Shown here one piece after another: positions 35,396 to 44,264 of a DNA stretch of 64,000 nucleotides (the first letter of the stretch is position 1; every line of letters begins with the position of its first letter). The notes under the pieces are model-generated. The model did no database searches, had not been told where the DNA came from, and saw nothing but the letters and a program-made list of their open reading frames with translations. Source of the DNA: an uncultured Clostridium sp. (GTDB lineage: Bacteria; Bacillota; Clostridia; Oscillospirales; Acutalibacteraceae); NCBI GenBank assembly GCA_902471875.1, contig CABRLN010000007.1, positions 15,546 to 79,545 on the forward strand, given 5' to 3'. Both the position numbers and the translations under genes were made by a program.

Positions 35396-35896
35396 TTATT
35401 CATTCCAACTATAGTTACGCAATTCACCTTCACACAACAACTGTGGGTAATTCCACTGTCTTAGTGTTTCATATACTGCAATTGCTACCGAATTTGACAG
35501 ATTAAGGCTTCGTGCTTCATTAATCATAGGAATACGCACTGTTGTATCAGGATTATTATGCAATAAGTCCTCAGGCAAGCCTGCTGTTTCGCGTCCAAAC
35601 AGCAGATATGAGCCGTCGGGATATTGTATATCTGAATGAATATGCTGTGCTTTGGTAGAAAAGTAGTAGTATGGACCTTTTGTTTTGTTAAAAAAATCCT
35701 TTAAATTATCATACACGGTAATGTCCAGTAAATCCCAATAATCAAGTCCTGCTCGCTTTACAGCCTTCTCACTTATGCTGAATCCAAGCGGTCTAACCAA
35801 ATGAAGTTTTGCACCTGTTGCTGCACATGTGCGTGCTATATTACCGGTGTTTTGAGGAATTTCAGGCTCTACTAAAACTATGTTAAGTTCTGCCAT
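35396..35896 (-). CDS. trmL: tRNA (cytidine(34)-2'-O)-methyltransferase
   Basis: SPOUT-family enzyme that methylates the wobble base of leucine tRNAs. 166 residues: NIVLVEPEIPQNTGNIARTC, LLFGRETAGLPEDLL and the knot-forming IPMINEARSLNLSNSVAIAVYE. Length and motifs match TrmL and exclude the larger TrmH/RlmB, which have an N-terminal extension. Confidence 0.94.
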   Translation of the reverse strand: MAELNIVLVEPEIPQNTGNIARTCAATGAKLHLVRPLGFSISEKAVKRAGLDYWDLLDITVYDNLKDFFNKTKGPYYYFSTKAQHIHSDIQYPDGSYLLFGRETAGLPEDLLHNNPDTTVRIPMINEARSLNLSNSVAIAVYETLRQWNYPQLLCEGELRNYSWNE

Positions 35897-36229
35897 AATT
35901 TATATTGTCCTTTCTGTGATAAATTATTAACTTTTTGTGCAAAATATTAAGGCATATCTGAATAATTAACAGTTTATTTTAAATTGGTCTTTCTACTTTA
36001 TACTGCTCTTAAATAAGGCTAATAAATTATGTTTTATGGCACTGACTAGGTTTCAACACACTAAAAAGTTAAAATAAATCATAATTTATACGCTAATTTT
36101 TCTAATTTAAATATTCGGGTGTGCTTAATATTTTCAGATATGCCATAAAAGGAAGTGGTCACTATTAATAATGCTATACTTCTTGAAAATTTATTATCAT
36201 TTTATACTCTATACAGGAGGTGCAGACAA
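35897..36229. other. Intergenic region with nested inverted repeat
   Basis: This 333-base gap holds the inverted-repeat element at 35951-36145 and, near its end, the AGGAGGTG ribosome site of the small gene. No other gene seen. Confidence 0.6.
35951..36145. repeat. Nested inverted-repeat element of 195 bp
   Basis: Outer arms GGCATATCTGAA (35951-35962) and TTCAGATATGCC (36134-36145) are exact; inner arms ATAAATTATG (36022-36031) and CATAATTTAT (36080-36089) are also exact, and sequence between them pairs in part. No clear target-site duplication. Either a MITE-like element or a structured RNA. Confidence 0.5.
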
Positions 36230-36412
36230 ATGACAAAAAATACAATGAGTGTTGCAAAAAGTGTTGCTGCTGTTGTAGCAACGAGCATGGTAGTTGGTTA
36301 TGTTAGTAATAAGGTTATGAAAAAGAACCCAAAAACCGTAAAACGCAAGGCAAGTGACGCTATGAGCGCCATGGGCCAGATTGTAAATGATATTTCATAT
36401 CTTTTGAAATAA
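36230..36412 (+). CDS. Small basic protein, function unknown
   Basis: 60 residues from the ATG at 36230, chosen for the strong AGGAGGTG 8 bases upstream; an in-frame GTG at 36155 has none. The N-terminus has a hydrophobic stretch SVAAVVATSMVVGYVS that could be one membrane helix, then a Lys-rich tail (KVMKKNPKTVKRKASDAMSAM). Resembles short YtxH-like envelope proteins in style only. A clean terminator follows. Confidence 0.7.
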   Translation: MTKNTMSVAKSVAAVVATSMVVGYVSNKVMKKNPKTVKRKASDAMSAMGQIVNDISYLLK

Positions 36413-36425
36413 TTTGTGTATAAAA

Positions 36426-36470
36426 TGCAGAAAGGCTTATTATTATTTGCCTTTCTGCATTTTATATTTT
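36426..36470 (+). terminator. Terminator after the small protein gene
   Basis: Perfect 11-bp stem TGCAGAAAGGC / GCCTTTCTGCA (36426-36436, 36449-36459) with TTTTATATTTT tail; convergent with the GNAT gene. Confidence 0.9.
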
Positions 36471-36965
36471 CTTTTCCATCAAATAAAATTTACCTTTTCG
36501 CCAGTTTGCAAAGCCAACCTTTTTATATCCCAATTTTTCGTATAACTTTAGCGCATACGGATTCTGCGTAAATGCGTCAAGCCTTATTGCTTCTATACCT
36601 TGTGCTTTTAGAAGGTGTTCAATATACAGCATTGCTTGCCTGCCAATACCCTTATTTTGGTACAATGGGTTAACGCATAATCTATGTACAACTTTATAAC
36701 CGGTATTAGGAAAACACCAATTGCCATTATTATATTCAACATCGTACTCTGTATTTATTACAAAAGCAGATACAATAATTTTATTATGTGTACCAACATA
36801 CATTTGCCTGTTTAAAATGTCCTTTACAATTATATCTTTATCAGGGTAAATGTTGTCCCACTGGTTTATTCCGTTTTTATCCATTTCAGATATGGCAGCT
36901 AAAAACATATTATAAATTTGGTCAGTCTGTGTTTCATCTGTTAAATGAAATTCAAATTTTTCCAT
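36462..36965 (-). CDS. GNAT family N-acetyltransferase
   Basis: 167 residues. The acetyl-CoA site is VHRLCVNPLYQNKGIGRQAM (motif A, V-x-P-x-x-Q-x-x-G-x-G), followed by NPYALKLYEKLGYKKVG (motif B). Substrate unknown. Four bases after mnmA, so co-transcribed with it. Confidence 0.9.
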   Translation of the reverse strand: MEKFEFHLTDETQTDQIYNMFLAAISEMDKNGINQWDNIYPDKDIIVKDILNRQMYVGTHNKIIVSAFVINTEYDVEYNNGNWCFPNTGYKVVHRLCVNPLYQNKGIGRQAMLYIEHLLKAQGIEAIRLDAFTQNPYALKLYEKLGYKKVGFANWRKGKFYLMEKKI

Positions 36966-36969
36966 TTAC

Positions 36970-38043
36970 TCACCTTATAGTTCCTCCGCCTACTACATAT
37001 TCACCGTCATAAAATACTACAGCTTGTCCTTTTGTAATAGCTCTTTGTTTTTCATCAAATTCAACTATCACTTTGTCTTCGCCTACAGGGTGAATTATAG
37101 CCGGTGCCTCTTTTTGGCTGTAACGAGTTTTTGCTGTTACTTTAATATCTACTGTTGGCGGGTCAATAGCTATCCAGTTAAGTTCTTCAGCAGTTAATGT
37201 GTTGGTAAATAGGTCAACATTTTCACCTAGCGTTACAATATTATTTTCAGGATTTTTGTCCAACACAAAAATCGGGTGCTTATAGCTTATTCCTAAACCC
37301 TTTCGCTGACCTATTGTATAGTGAATTATTCCTTTATGCCTGCCAAGCACTGTACCGTCTTTGTACACAAAATTACCTTTCGGGCTGTGCATATTCATTG
37401 TGTTTTCCAAAAATTCTGCATAGTCACCGTCTTTTATAAAACAAATATCTTGGCTGTCAGGCTTTCGGGCATTTATAAGGCTGTGGTCTTCTGCAAGTTT
37501 ACGTGACTGTTCCTTTGTCATTCCGCCTAGCGGAAACAAGGTGTGCCTTAGCATTTCTTGTGTTAAAACATATAATACATAGGTTTGGTCTTTGGTGTTA
37601 TCAACTGCTTTTTTTATCAACACTCTGCCATCAGACGCAACTTCTCGCTGAACATAATGTCCTGTTGCAATATAGTCATATTCCAACAGCTTTGCTCTTT
37701 CAAGCATTTTGTCAAACTTTATATATTTATTACAGTCTATACACGGGTTAGGAGTTTCGCCTCTTTCGTAGCTTTTGGCAAATTTATTAATAACCTTTTC
37801 ATTAAACTGCTCACTAAAATTAAAAACATAGTGGTTAATACCAAGCTTGTAACAAACAGTACGTGCGTCTTCAACATCGTCAAGCGAACAACAAGTTCTT
37901 GTTCTGTCATTTATACCAATATCATCGTTATTAAAAAGACGCAGTGTAGCGCCATCGGTTTGGTAACCCTGCTGTTTTAATAACAGTGCAGCTACAGAGC
38001 TGTCAACACCTCCGCTCATACCTACTAAAACCTTTTTTGCCAT
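36970..38043 (-). CDS. mnmA: tRNA-specific 2-thiouridylase
   Basis: Thiolates U34 of Lys, Glu and Gln tRNAs. 357 residues: PP-loop VLVGMSGGVDSSVAALLL, nucleophile Cys in NPCIDCNKYIKF, YIATGHYVQ, second Cys in DSQDICFI, and HYTIGQRKGLGI. Standard length. A GNAT gene follows after 4 bases. Confidence 0.97.
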   Translation of the reverse strand: MAKKVLVGMSGGVDSSVAALLLKQQGYQTDGATLRLFNNDDIGINDRTRTCCSLDDVEDARTVCYKLGINHYVFNFSEQFNEKVINKFAKSYERGETPNPCIDCNKYIKFDKMLERAKLLEYDYIATGHYVQREVASDGRVLIKKAVDNTKDQTYVLYVLTQEMLRHTLFPLGGMTKEQSRKLAEDHSLINARKPDSQDICFIKDGDYAEFLENTMNMHSPKGNFVYKDGTVLGRHKGIIHYTIGQRKGLGISYKHPIFVLDKNPENNIVTLGENVDLFTNTLTAEELNWIAIDPPTVDIKVTAKTRYSQKEAPAIIHPVGEDKVIVEFDEKQRAITKGQAVVFYDGEYVVGGGTIR

Positions 38044-38169
38044 CTTTTCACCTTCTTCAAATTTATTAAAATTTTTTTATATTACATTATCTCAGTAGAT
38101 AATTTATATATCCATTAACCGCTTATCATAATTGGTTATCATATAAAATATATTTTACTGATAAACAAC

Positions 38170-38199
38170 TTATGGGAATACAGTGTTGTATTCCCATAA
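38170..38199 (-). terminator. Hairpin after argF
   Basis: Perfect 13-bp stem TTATGGGAATACA / TGTATTCCCATAA (38170-38182, 38187-38199); only a short T-rich tail (GTTGTTTAT) on the minus strand. Likely end of the arginine cluster. Confidence 0.7.
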
Positions 38200-38212
38200 A
38201 TTCATACAATAA

Positions 38213-39121
38213 TTAATCTTTCATCATTGTAACAAGTACAGCCTTTTGGGCATGCAGTCTGTTTTCTGCCTCTTCAAAAATTTCACTTGCGTGTGCTTCG
38301 AATACATCTGCAGTAATTTCTTCTCCACGGTGTGCAGGCAAACAGTGCAGTACCATACAATCCTTATTTGTTACACTCATAAGGTCAGCATTTACACAGT
38401 AGTCTTTAAATACCGCTGCACGCAACTTGGCCTCTTCTTCTTGTCCCATAGAAGCCCAAACATCAGTGTAAACAACATCTGCATTTTTAGCAGCATCCTT
38501 AGGTGATCTGTGCAATTCGAATTTATCGCCATATTCCTTGGCAAAATCAAGAATTTCCTGCGGGGGGTCATATCCTTCAGGACAAGCTATAGTTACGCTC
38601 ATACCTGTTTTTAATCCGCCCACAATAAGGGAATTCGCCATGTTATTGCCGTCACCTATGAAGCACATTTTTAAGCCTTCAAGCGAACCTTTAACTTCAC
38701 GAATAGTCATTAAGTCTGCCATAACCTGACAAGGATGACAGAAATCTGTAAGTCCGTTAATAACAGGAATTGAACCATACTCGGCAAGTGCTTCAACCTC
38801 ATCTTGTTCAAAGGTTCTTATCATAATTCCGTCTAAAAATCTTGAAAGAACCCTTGCAGTATCTTCAACAGGTTCACCACGTCCTATTTGCATATCGTTA
38901 GCTGATAAAAATAAAGGATAACCGCCAAGCTGATACATACCAACCTCAAAAGAAACACGAGTTCTGGTTGACGCCTTTTGAAAAATCATTCCCAATGTTT
39001 TACCTGCCAAATGCTTGTGCTCAATACCATGCTTCTGCTCATATTTTAGTTGGTCTGCAAGGTTTAGCATTTCTATAATTTCTTTTCCACTATAATCTAA
39101 TAGCTTTAAAAAGTGTTTCAT
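38213..39121 (-). CDS. argF: Ornithine carbamoyltransferase
   Basis: Makes citrulline from ornithine and carbamoyl phosphate. 302 residues with the carbamoyl-phosphate site STRTRVSFE, DFCHPCQVMADLMTI, FIGDGNNMANSL and the ornithine-binding MVLHCLPAHRGEE. Last gene of the arginine cluster, 29 bases after the LRR lipoprotein gene. Confidence 0.97.
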   Translation of the reverse strand: MKHFLKLLDYSGKEIIEMLNLADQLKYEQKHGIEHKHLAGKTLGMIFQKASTRTRVSFEVGMYQLGGYPLFLSANDMQIGRGEPVEDTARVLSRFLDGIMIRTFEQDEVEALAEYGSIPVINGLTDFCHPCQVMADLMTIREVKGSLEGLKMCFIGDGNNMANSLIVGGLKTGMSVTIACPEGYDPPQEILDFAKEYGDKFELHRSPKDAAKNADVVYTDVWASMGQEEEAKLRAAVFKDYCVNADLMSVTNKDCMVLHCLPAHRGEEITADVFEAHASEIFEEAENRLHAQKAVLVTMMKD

Positions 39122-39150
39122 TTATTTTTCTCCTTAATATATTACTTTAA

Positions 39151-39858
39151 TTATACAATTTCATATTTAATTTTGTTCTTTTTACAATAATTTGTTACAA
39201 CACTGTTTTCAGGTGTGTAAATAGTAGTTTTTGGGGAAATCTGAAAATCATCAGCAATTTCTTTAATGGTTGCAGGAAGATGAAGTTCCTTCAAATTTGC
39301 ATCACCATCACAGATATTTTCTAATTTTGTTAAGCCGTCATTAATGGTCAATTTTTCTAATGAGGTTACAAGGGTAAAAGCTCCTGCGCCTATAGTCTCA
39401 ACACCACTTGGTAATTCAACCTCTTTTAATGCTGTTCTCGAAAAAGCATTAGTACCTATAGACTTTAAAGAGCTAGGAAAATTAATTTCAGACAGCTTGG
39501 TACAATTGCGGAATGCACTGTTTCCAATAATCTCAACATTGTCAGGTAAAACTACCTTTTCAAGATTTTTAGATGAGGTAAAGGTTACATCACCTATTTC
39601 CGTAACCTTCTTTCCTTCAGGCTCTTTTACCACTACTTCTGTTTTTTTATCATTATCATTTACTGAATGTAATACAGCATTTCCATTATTGTCAACATAA
39701 AAACTGCAATCGCCCTCGTTTACTGAATTTGTTGAAACCGTACTTACAGTAGAACTTGACCCAGGGTCTGAACTATTTTGACATCCACAAGAAGCACCGC
39801 ATATTGCAATCATAGATACCATTGAAATAGCTATTAATGTTTTTAAAAATCGTTTCAT
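39151..39858 (-). CDS. BspA-like leucine-rich-repeat lipoprotein
   Basis: 235 residues from the ATG at 39858, which has AAGGAG 8 bases upstream. The signal peptide LKTLIAISMVSMIAICGASC ends at a probable lipobox (GAS-C), then a Ser/Thr linker, then LRR_5 repeats such as LEKVVLPDNVEIIGNSAF, LSEINFPSSLKSIGTNAF and LKEVELPSGVETIGAGAF. Predicted surface protein, perhaps for adhesion or binding; no enzymatic motif. Its place between argD and argF, on the same strand with short gaps (29 bases to argF), is odd for a surface protein. Confidence 0.88.
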   Translation of the reverse strand: MKRFLKTLIAISMVSMIAICGASCGCQNSSDPGSSSTVSTVSTNSVNEGDCSFYVDNNGNAVLHSVNDNDKKTEVVVKEPEGKKVTEIGDVTFTSSKNLEKVVLPDNVEIIGNSAFRNCTKLSEINFPSSLKSIGTNAFSRTALKEVELPSGVETIGAGAFTLVTSLEKLTINDGLTKLENICDGDANLKELHLPATIKEIADDFQISPKTTIYTPENSVVTNYCKKNKIKYEIV

Positions 39859-39926
39859 TGTAAATTTCTCCTTTTTTTCATTTATCATATAAATTTTATA
39901 TATTTTATCATATATTTATTTTAATT

Positions 39927-41096
39927 TTATAAACAACTCTTGAATATTTCAAGACCTTTGTTTATTTCTTCTTGTGTAATGTTTAATGGAGGTAAAAAAC
40001 GAATTAGAGTTTTTGCAGTAAGCACAAGCAAACCATTTTCTACACACTTAGCTGCAACCTCTTTTGCGTTATCTTTTTTAAGAACAACTCCTATCATCAT
40101 ACCCATACCACGAACCTCACTTACACCATCAATAGCAGTCAGTTGTTCTTTCATGTACTCTCCCTTTTGTTTAACTTCTGCTAAAAACACAGGTGTATTT
40201 ACTCTTTTTAAAACCTCTAAAGCACCTGCACATGCAATAAGATTTCCGCCATAGGTCGTACCGTGTGCTCCTGCTGTCATAACATCAGAAAGCTTTTGAT
40301 TACACAGACACACACCTATTGGCAAACCACCACCAATACCTTTTGCAGATGATATGATGTCAGGTTTTATATCAAATTGTTCGTAGCAATACAAAGTACC
40401 TGTTCTTCCTACTCCTGTTTGAACCTCATCTATAATTAAAAGCAAATCATTTTCATTACAATAATTTGCAAGTTCCTGTACAAAGCTTTTTTCAAGAGGA
40501 TTTACACCACCCTCACCCTGTATTAGCTCAATCATAACAGCACATGTTTTTTCGTTTACCGCTTCTTTAACACTTGACATATCATTAGCTTTTGCAAAGA
40601 CAAAACCTTCTGTAAAAGGAAAAAAGTAATTATGAAAAACTTCTTGTCCTGTAGCAGCAAGTGTTGTAATTGTTCTACCGTGAAAAGAATTTTGCAATGC
40701 TAAAATTTCTGTTCTTTTTTTTCCATACTTTTCAAAGCTGTACTTTCTTGCCAATTTAATAGCACATTCATTAGCCTCTGCACCGCTGTTTGCAAAAAAC
40801 ACCTTGCTGAAGCCTGTAGCTTGGCAAAGACTTTTTGCAAGCTCCGTTTGCAAAGGGCTATAGTATAAATTAGAAATATGTTGAAGCTTTTCTGCCTGTG
40901 AAGCAACTGCATTAACCCAGCCGTCGTCACTGTAGCCAAGACAATTTACTCCAATACCGCTGGTAAAGTCTATATATTCTTTTCCGCTTTCGTCCCATGC
41001 CTTAGCTCCTTTACCTTTTACAAGAGCTACATTAAATCTGCCGTAGGTATGCATGATGTTTTGATTGTCATCATCTTTAATTTGCTGTAATGTCAT
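39927..41096 (-). CDS. argD: Acetylornithine aminotransferase
   Basis: PLP enzyme converting N-acetylglutamate semialdehyde to N-acetylornithine. 389 residues from the ATG at 41096 (AAGGAGTG upstream; an in-frame GTG overlaps that site). Motifs are FTSGIGVNCLGY, SGAEANECAIKLARKY, SFHGRTITTLAATGQ, LIIDEVQTGVGRTG and the PLP Lys in IISSAKGIGGGLPIG. Lies 24 bases after a GNAT gene. Confidence 0.96.
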   Translation of the reverse strand: MTLQQIKDDDNQNIMHTYGRFNVALVKGKGAKAWDESGKEYIDFTSGIGVNCLGYSDDGWVNAVASQAEKLQHISNLYYSPLQTELAKSLCQATGFSKVFFANSGAEANECAIKLARKYSFEKYGKKRTEILALQNSFHGRTITTLAATGQEVFHNYFFPFTEGFVFAKANDMSSVKEAVNEKTCAVMIELIQGEGGVNPLEKSFVQELANYCNENDLLLIIDEVQTGVGRTGTLYCYEQFDIKPDIISSAKGIGGGLPIGVCLCNQKLSDVMTAGAHGTTYGGNLIACAGALEVLKRVNTPVFLAEVKQKGEYMKEQLTAIDGVSEVRGMGMMIGVVLKKDNAKEVAAKCVENGLLVLTAKTLIRFLPPLNITQEEINKGLEIFKSCL

Positions 41097-41120
41097 AAAT
41101 ACCACTCCTTAATATTAAGC

Positions 41121-41543
41121 TTACTTTTTCTCATATGAATAAACAAAAAGGTCGTCACGTTTTTCAAAGCCCAAGCTACTCCAAAACCCTTGTCCGCCTG
41201 AATTGTCCTGATAGGTAAAAATATGTGTTTTATATATTCCTTCCTGAGCAAGCCTTTCGATAGAGGTTTTAGCCATTGCTTTAGCTATACCCTTACGCCT
41301 GTATTCCGGCAAAACTGCCATATGGTGTATAAACCCTCGTCTGCCGTCGTGCCCTGCCAATACAGTACCGACTATTTTTCCATCTGCAACTGCAATTTGG
41401 CTTAAACCCTTGTTTCGGTTAAGATAATACTCTATTTCCTCTTTTTCGTCTGCCTTAGACAATGCCCGCTTAGAAGTAATCTGCCACATTGCAAAAATTT
41501 CGTCATAGCAGTCTATAGTCATTTCTTTAATTTGTACTGACAT
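41121..41543 (-). CDS. GNAT acetyltransferase in the arginine cluster, candidate N-acetylglutamate synthase
   Basis: 140 residues. Motif A is HHMAVLPEYRRKGIAKAM, motif B GFWSSLGFEKRDDLFVY. The family cannot be assigned a substrate from motifs. Its place between argB and argD, in a cluster without argJ or argA, makes a role in acetylating glutamate possible; short GNAT-type N-acetylglutamate synthases are known from Mycobacterium. An ordinary unrelated GNAT remains equally possible. A palindrome (41563-41578) lies just upstream. Confidence 0.85.
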   Translation of the reverse strand: MSVQIKEMTIDCYDEIFAMWQITSKRALSKADEKEEIEYYLNRNKGLSQIAVADGKIVGTVLAGHDGRRGFIHHMAVLPEYRRKGIAKAMAKTSIERLAQEGIYKTHIFTYQDNSGGQGFWSSLGFEKRDDLFVYSYEKK

Positions 41544-41562
41544 AACACACCTCGATTTTTAT

Positions 41563-41578
41563 TTATGCAAATGCATAA
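41563..41578. promoter_or_regulatory. Palindrome TTATGCA-AA-TGCATAA upstream of the GNAT-argD segment
   Basis: A 7-2-7 inverted repeat in the 52-base gap between argB and the GNAT gene. It differs from the ARG boxes upstream of argG. Possible operator or chance. Confidence 0.35.
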
Positions 41579-41595
41579 TACTCTACCTGCAAAGA

Positions 41596-42453
41596 TTAAT
41601 AAAACATTGTACCAATGCCCTCGTCAGAAAACAGCTCAATAAGAATGGAATGCTCAATTCTGCCATCTATAATGTGGGTGCGTTTTACACCTCTTCTTAC
41701 AGCCTCTACACAACAATCTATTTTAGGTATCATACCGCCGCTTATAATTCCCTCTTTTTTAAGCATAGGTACTTCACTTACATTTACAACCGGAATTAAA
41801 GTATCTTCATCATCCTTATCTCTTAGCAAACCACGAATATCTGTCATTAAAATAAGCTTGCAAGCACCAAGTTTTGCGGCAATTTGTGCAGCTGCAACAT
41901 CGGCATTAACATTGTAAACATTGCCGTCATATCCACCTGCAATGGTTGAAATAATAGGTACATATCCGTTACTAATAGCGTCATTAATAACCTTTGTATT
42001 AACCTCTCTTATTTCCCCTACATAACCAAGGTCTTCGGCTGTTACCAACTTATCTGCCATAAGCATTTTGCCGTCAAGTCCGCACAAGCCTACAGCTTTT
42101 CCACTGTGGTCGTTAAGGCATTGTACAAGGCTTTTATTTACCTTACCTGCAAGCACCATTTGAACAATATCCATTGTTTCACTGTCTGTAACACGCATAC
42201 CGTTAATAAATTTGCTTTCTTTGCCTGTTTTTTTAAGCATTTGGCTTATTTCAGGACCACCGCCGTGAACCAAAACAACATTTACCCCTACCAAACGCAT
42301 TAGTACAATATCACTCATAACGGCACTTTTAAGCTCAGGACTTATCATAGCGTTGCCACCGTATTTTACCACAATAGTTTCACCCGAGTATTTTTGAATA
42401 TATGGAAGAGCTTGAATTAGCACATTGGCTCTTTCTTCGTTAGAAATATCCAT
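41596..42453 (-). CDS. argB: Acetylglutamate kinase
   Basis: Phosphorylates N-acetylglutamate. 285 residues: VKYGGNAM, VLVHGGGPEIS, NGMRVTD, ISTIAGGYDG, NVNADVAAAQIA and GGMIPKI. The presence of the N-terminal YIQKYSGE-type helix suggests the hexameric, arginine-inhibited form, an inference from family knowledge. Confidence 0.97.
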   Translation of the reverse strand: MDISNEERANVLIQALPYIQKYSGETIVVKYGGNAMISPELKSAVMSDIVLMRLVGVNVVLVHGGGPEISQMLKKTGKESKFINGMRVTDSETMDIVQMVLAGKVNKSLVQCLNDHSGKAVGLCGLDGKMLMADKLVTAEDLGYVGEIREVNTKVINDAISNGYVPIISTIAGGYDGNVYNVNADVAAAQIAAKLGACKLILMTDIRGLLRDKDDEDTLIPVVNVSEVPMLKKEGIISGGMIPKIDCCVEAVRRGVKRTHIIDGRIEHSILIELFSDEGIGTMFY

Positions 42454-42531
42454 TTTTATTTCCTCTCTGTTTTCTTAATACTTTAAGTTTTGTTAATCAA
42501 ATTAATACATTAAAATTTATTATTACAAATA

Positions 42532-43008
42532 TTATTGCAATAAATTTACCATTATGTATTCTTCTTCGTTTTCATCTACAATTTCAAAACCAACATTTTT
42601 ATACATCTTTACAGCATAGTTTTCTTTTTGAACAGCAAGTGAAGCTTGTTTATATCCACCTTTTTTCAGGACTGAAAGCATTTTTTTCATCATATCTGTC
42701 CCTATTCCATAACCACGGTATTCTTTATACAAAGAAATTGCAAATGATGGTGTTTTATCATCAATATGACCATAGTCATTCATAATTCTAACCCAAACTG
42801 CACCTACAATTTTTTCTTCAACTTCTGCAATTAAGCATAAATCATCTTTTTCAGTACCAAAATTAGAAATATAAACCTGTAATTCAGGAGAATTTATTAT
42901 TGATGTCGCCGGTGGTTCTACGCCATCAGGAATAAAAATAGCTTCATACAAAAAATTACCTAGTAACAAATATTCAGATTCTTTCATTTCTCGTATAATG
43001 TAGTTCAT
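42532..43008 (-). CDS. GNAT family acetyltransferase in the arginine cluster
   Basis: 158 residues from the ATG at 43008 (GGAG 6 bases upstream; a TTG start 18 bases earlier is rejected). Motif A is AISLYKEYRGYGIGTDMMKKM, motif B ENYAVKMYKNVGFEIV. Sits between argC and argB where argJ is found in many Clostridia. Similar GNATs also occur outside arginine clusters, so the link may be accidental. Confidence 0.85.
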   Translation of the reverse strand: MNYIIREMKESEYLLLGNFLYEAIFIPDGVEPPATSIINSPELQVYISNFGTEKDDLCLIAEVEEKIVGAVWVRIMNDYGHIDDKTPSFAISLYKEYRGYGIGTDMMKKMLSVLKKGGYKQASLAVQKENYAVKMYKNVGFEIVDENEEEYIMVNLLQ

Positions 43009-43123
43009 AATAATCTCCAAAATCAAAATTTTTAAATACGTTATTCAACACCATTTCTAAAACAAAATTTTTTTAATTTTACATATGAATACTATGGTTA
43101 TTTTTTAATAATTTCTCTAAAAT

Positions 43124-44158
43124 TTAGAAAGCAGGAGGTATAATTTTAAGTCCTGTTTTTTCGTTTAAACCACATACAATATTCATATTCTGAATAGCTT
43201 GTCCTGCCGCACCCTTTACCATATTGTCAATAGCAGAAACAGCAACAAGTGTACCTGTACGATTGTCCATATGCAGTGAAACATCACCGAAATTTGAATA
43301 TTTTATATTGTGAATATCTGCAACCTGTCCCTTTGGAAGAAGTCTTACAAAATATTCATCAGCATAAAATTCTTCATAAACTTTTCTTACCTGTTCCTCT
43401 GTAACACCCTCTTTAAGCGGTGCATAAACCGTAGATAAAATACCTCTGTTTACAGGAAGTAAATGAGGAACAAATGTTATTTTTACAGGCTTGCCTGCCA
43501 AATGAGAAAGGGTTTGTTCAATCTCAGGTGTATGACGGTGGCTTGCTACCTTGTAAGGGTGAAATCCTTCGTTAAGGTCGGTAAAATGAGTATTCTGTGA
43601 AAGACCTCTGCCTGCACCTGTTGCACCGCTTTTACAGTCTGCAATAATCCCCTTTGTTTCTACCAAACCCTTTGCAACAGCAGGACCAATAGCCAACGGT
43701 ACGCCTGTTGTATAACAGCCCGGGTTTGCAATGGTTTTTTTACCCTTTATATTATCTCTGAAAAATTCAGGCAGAGCATAAACAGAGTTTTTGTGAAGCT
43801 CTTTGTCAATATATTCGCCACCATACCATTCTTTATAATCATCTTCGCTTTCAAGTCTGAAATCGGCACCAAGGTCAATAAAAATTTTATCCTTATCAAA
43901 GCAAATCTTTGCAAGTTCTTGCGATAAACCGTGTGGCAATGCTGCAAAAATAACCTCACTTTTTTCTACAACATCATCTGCATTCTCACAAACCATATCG
44001 TTTAAACTGTAATAAGCAGGGTAAACCTCGCTAATAGCCTTACCCTCAAAGCTTACTGAGCTTATTGCTGTAACCTCTGCCTGCGGGTGCCCCATAAGCA
44101 AACGTACAAGCTCTGCACCTGCGTATCCTGTTGCACCTATAATACCAACCTTTATCAT
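43124..44158 (-). CDS. argC: N-acetyl-gamma-glutamyl-phosphate reductase
   Basis: NADPH-dependent reduction of acetylglutamyl phosphate. 344 residues: KVGIIGATGYAGAELVRLL, DLGADFRL, the catalytic Cys in NPGCYTTGVPLAI, SGATGAGRGLS, and HRHTPEIEQTL. Standard length. 106 bases downstream of argH. Confidence 0.97.
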   Translation of the reverse strand: MIKVGIIGATGYAGAELVRLLMGHPQAEVTAISSVSFEGKAISEVYPAYYSLNDMVCENADDVVEKSEVIFAALPHGLSQELAKICFDKDKIFIDLGADFRLESEDDYKEWYGGEYIDKELHKNSVYALPEFFRDNIKGKKTIANPGCYTTGVPLAIGPAVAKGLVETKGIIADCKSGATGAGRGLSQNTHFTDLNEGFHPYKVASHRHTPEIEQTLSHLAGKPVKITFVPHLLPVNRGILSTVYAPLKEGVTEEQVRKVYEEFYADEYFVRLLPKGQVADIHNIKYSNFGDVSLHMDNRTGTLVAVSAIDNMVKGAAGQAIQNMNIVCGLNEKTGLKIIPPAF

Positions 44159-44264
44159 TTTATCATCTCTTTCTTTAAGCTTTTAAATCTTAAAAGGATT
44201 GTCCTAATTTTTACATCTTACAAAAAATAGAAACTTTATATTCTAATAATTCCTATACAAATTA

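Noticed and set aside
37585..37980. 131-codon ORF opposite mnmA
   Set aside because: Lies wholly antisense to a clear mnmA reading frame, has no ribosome site and no recognisable protein features.
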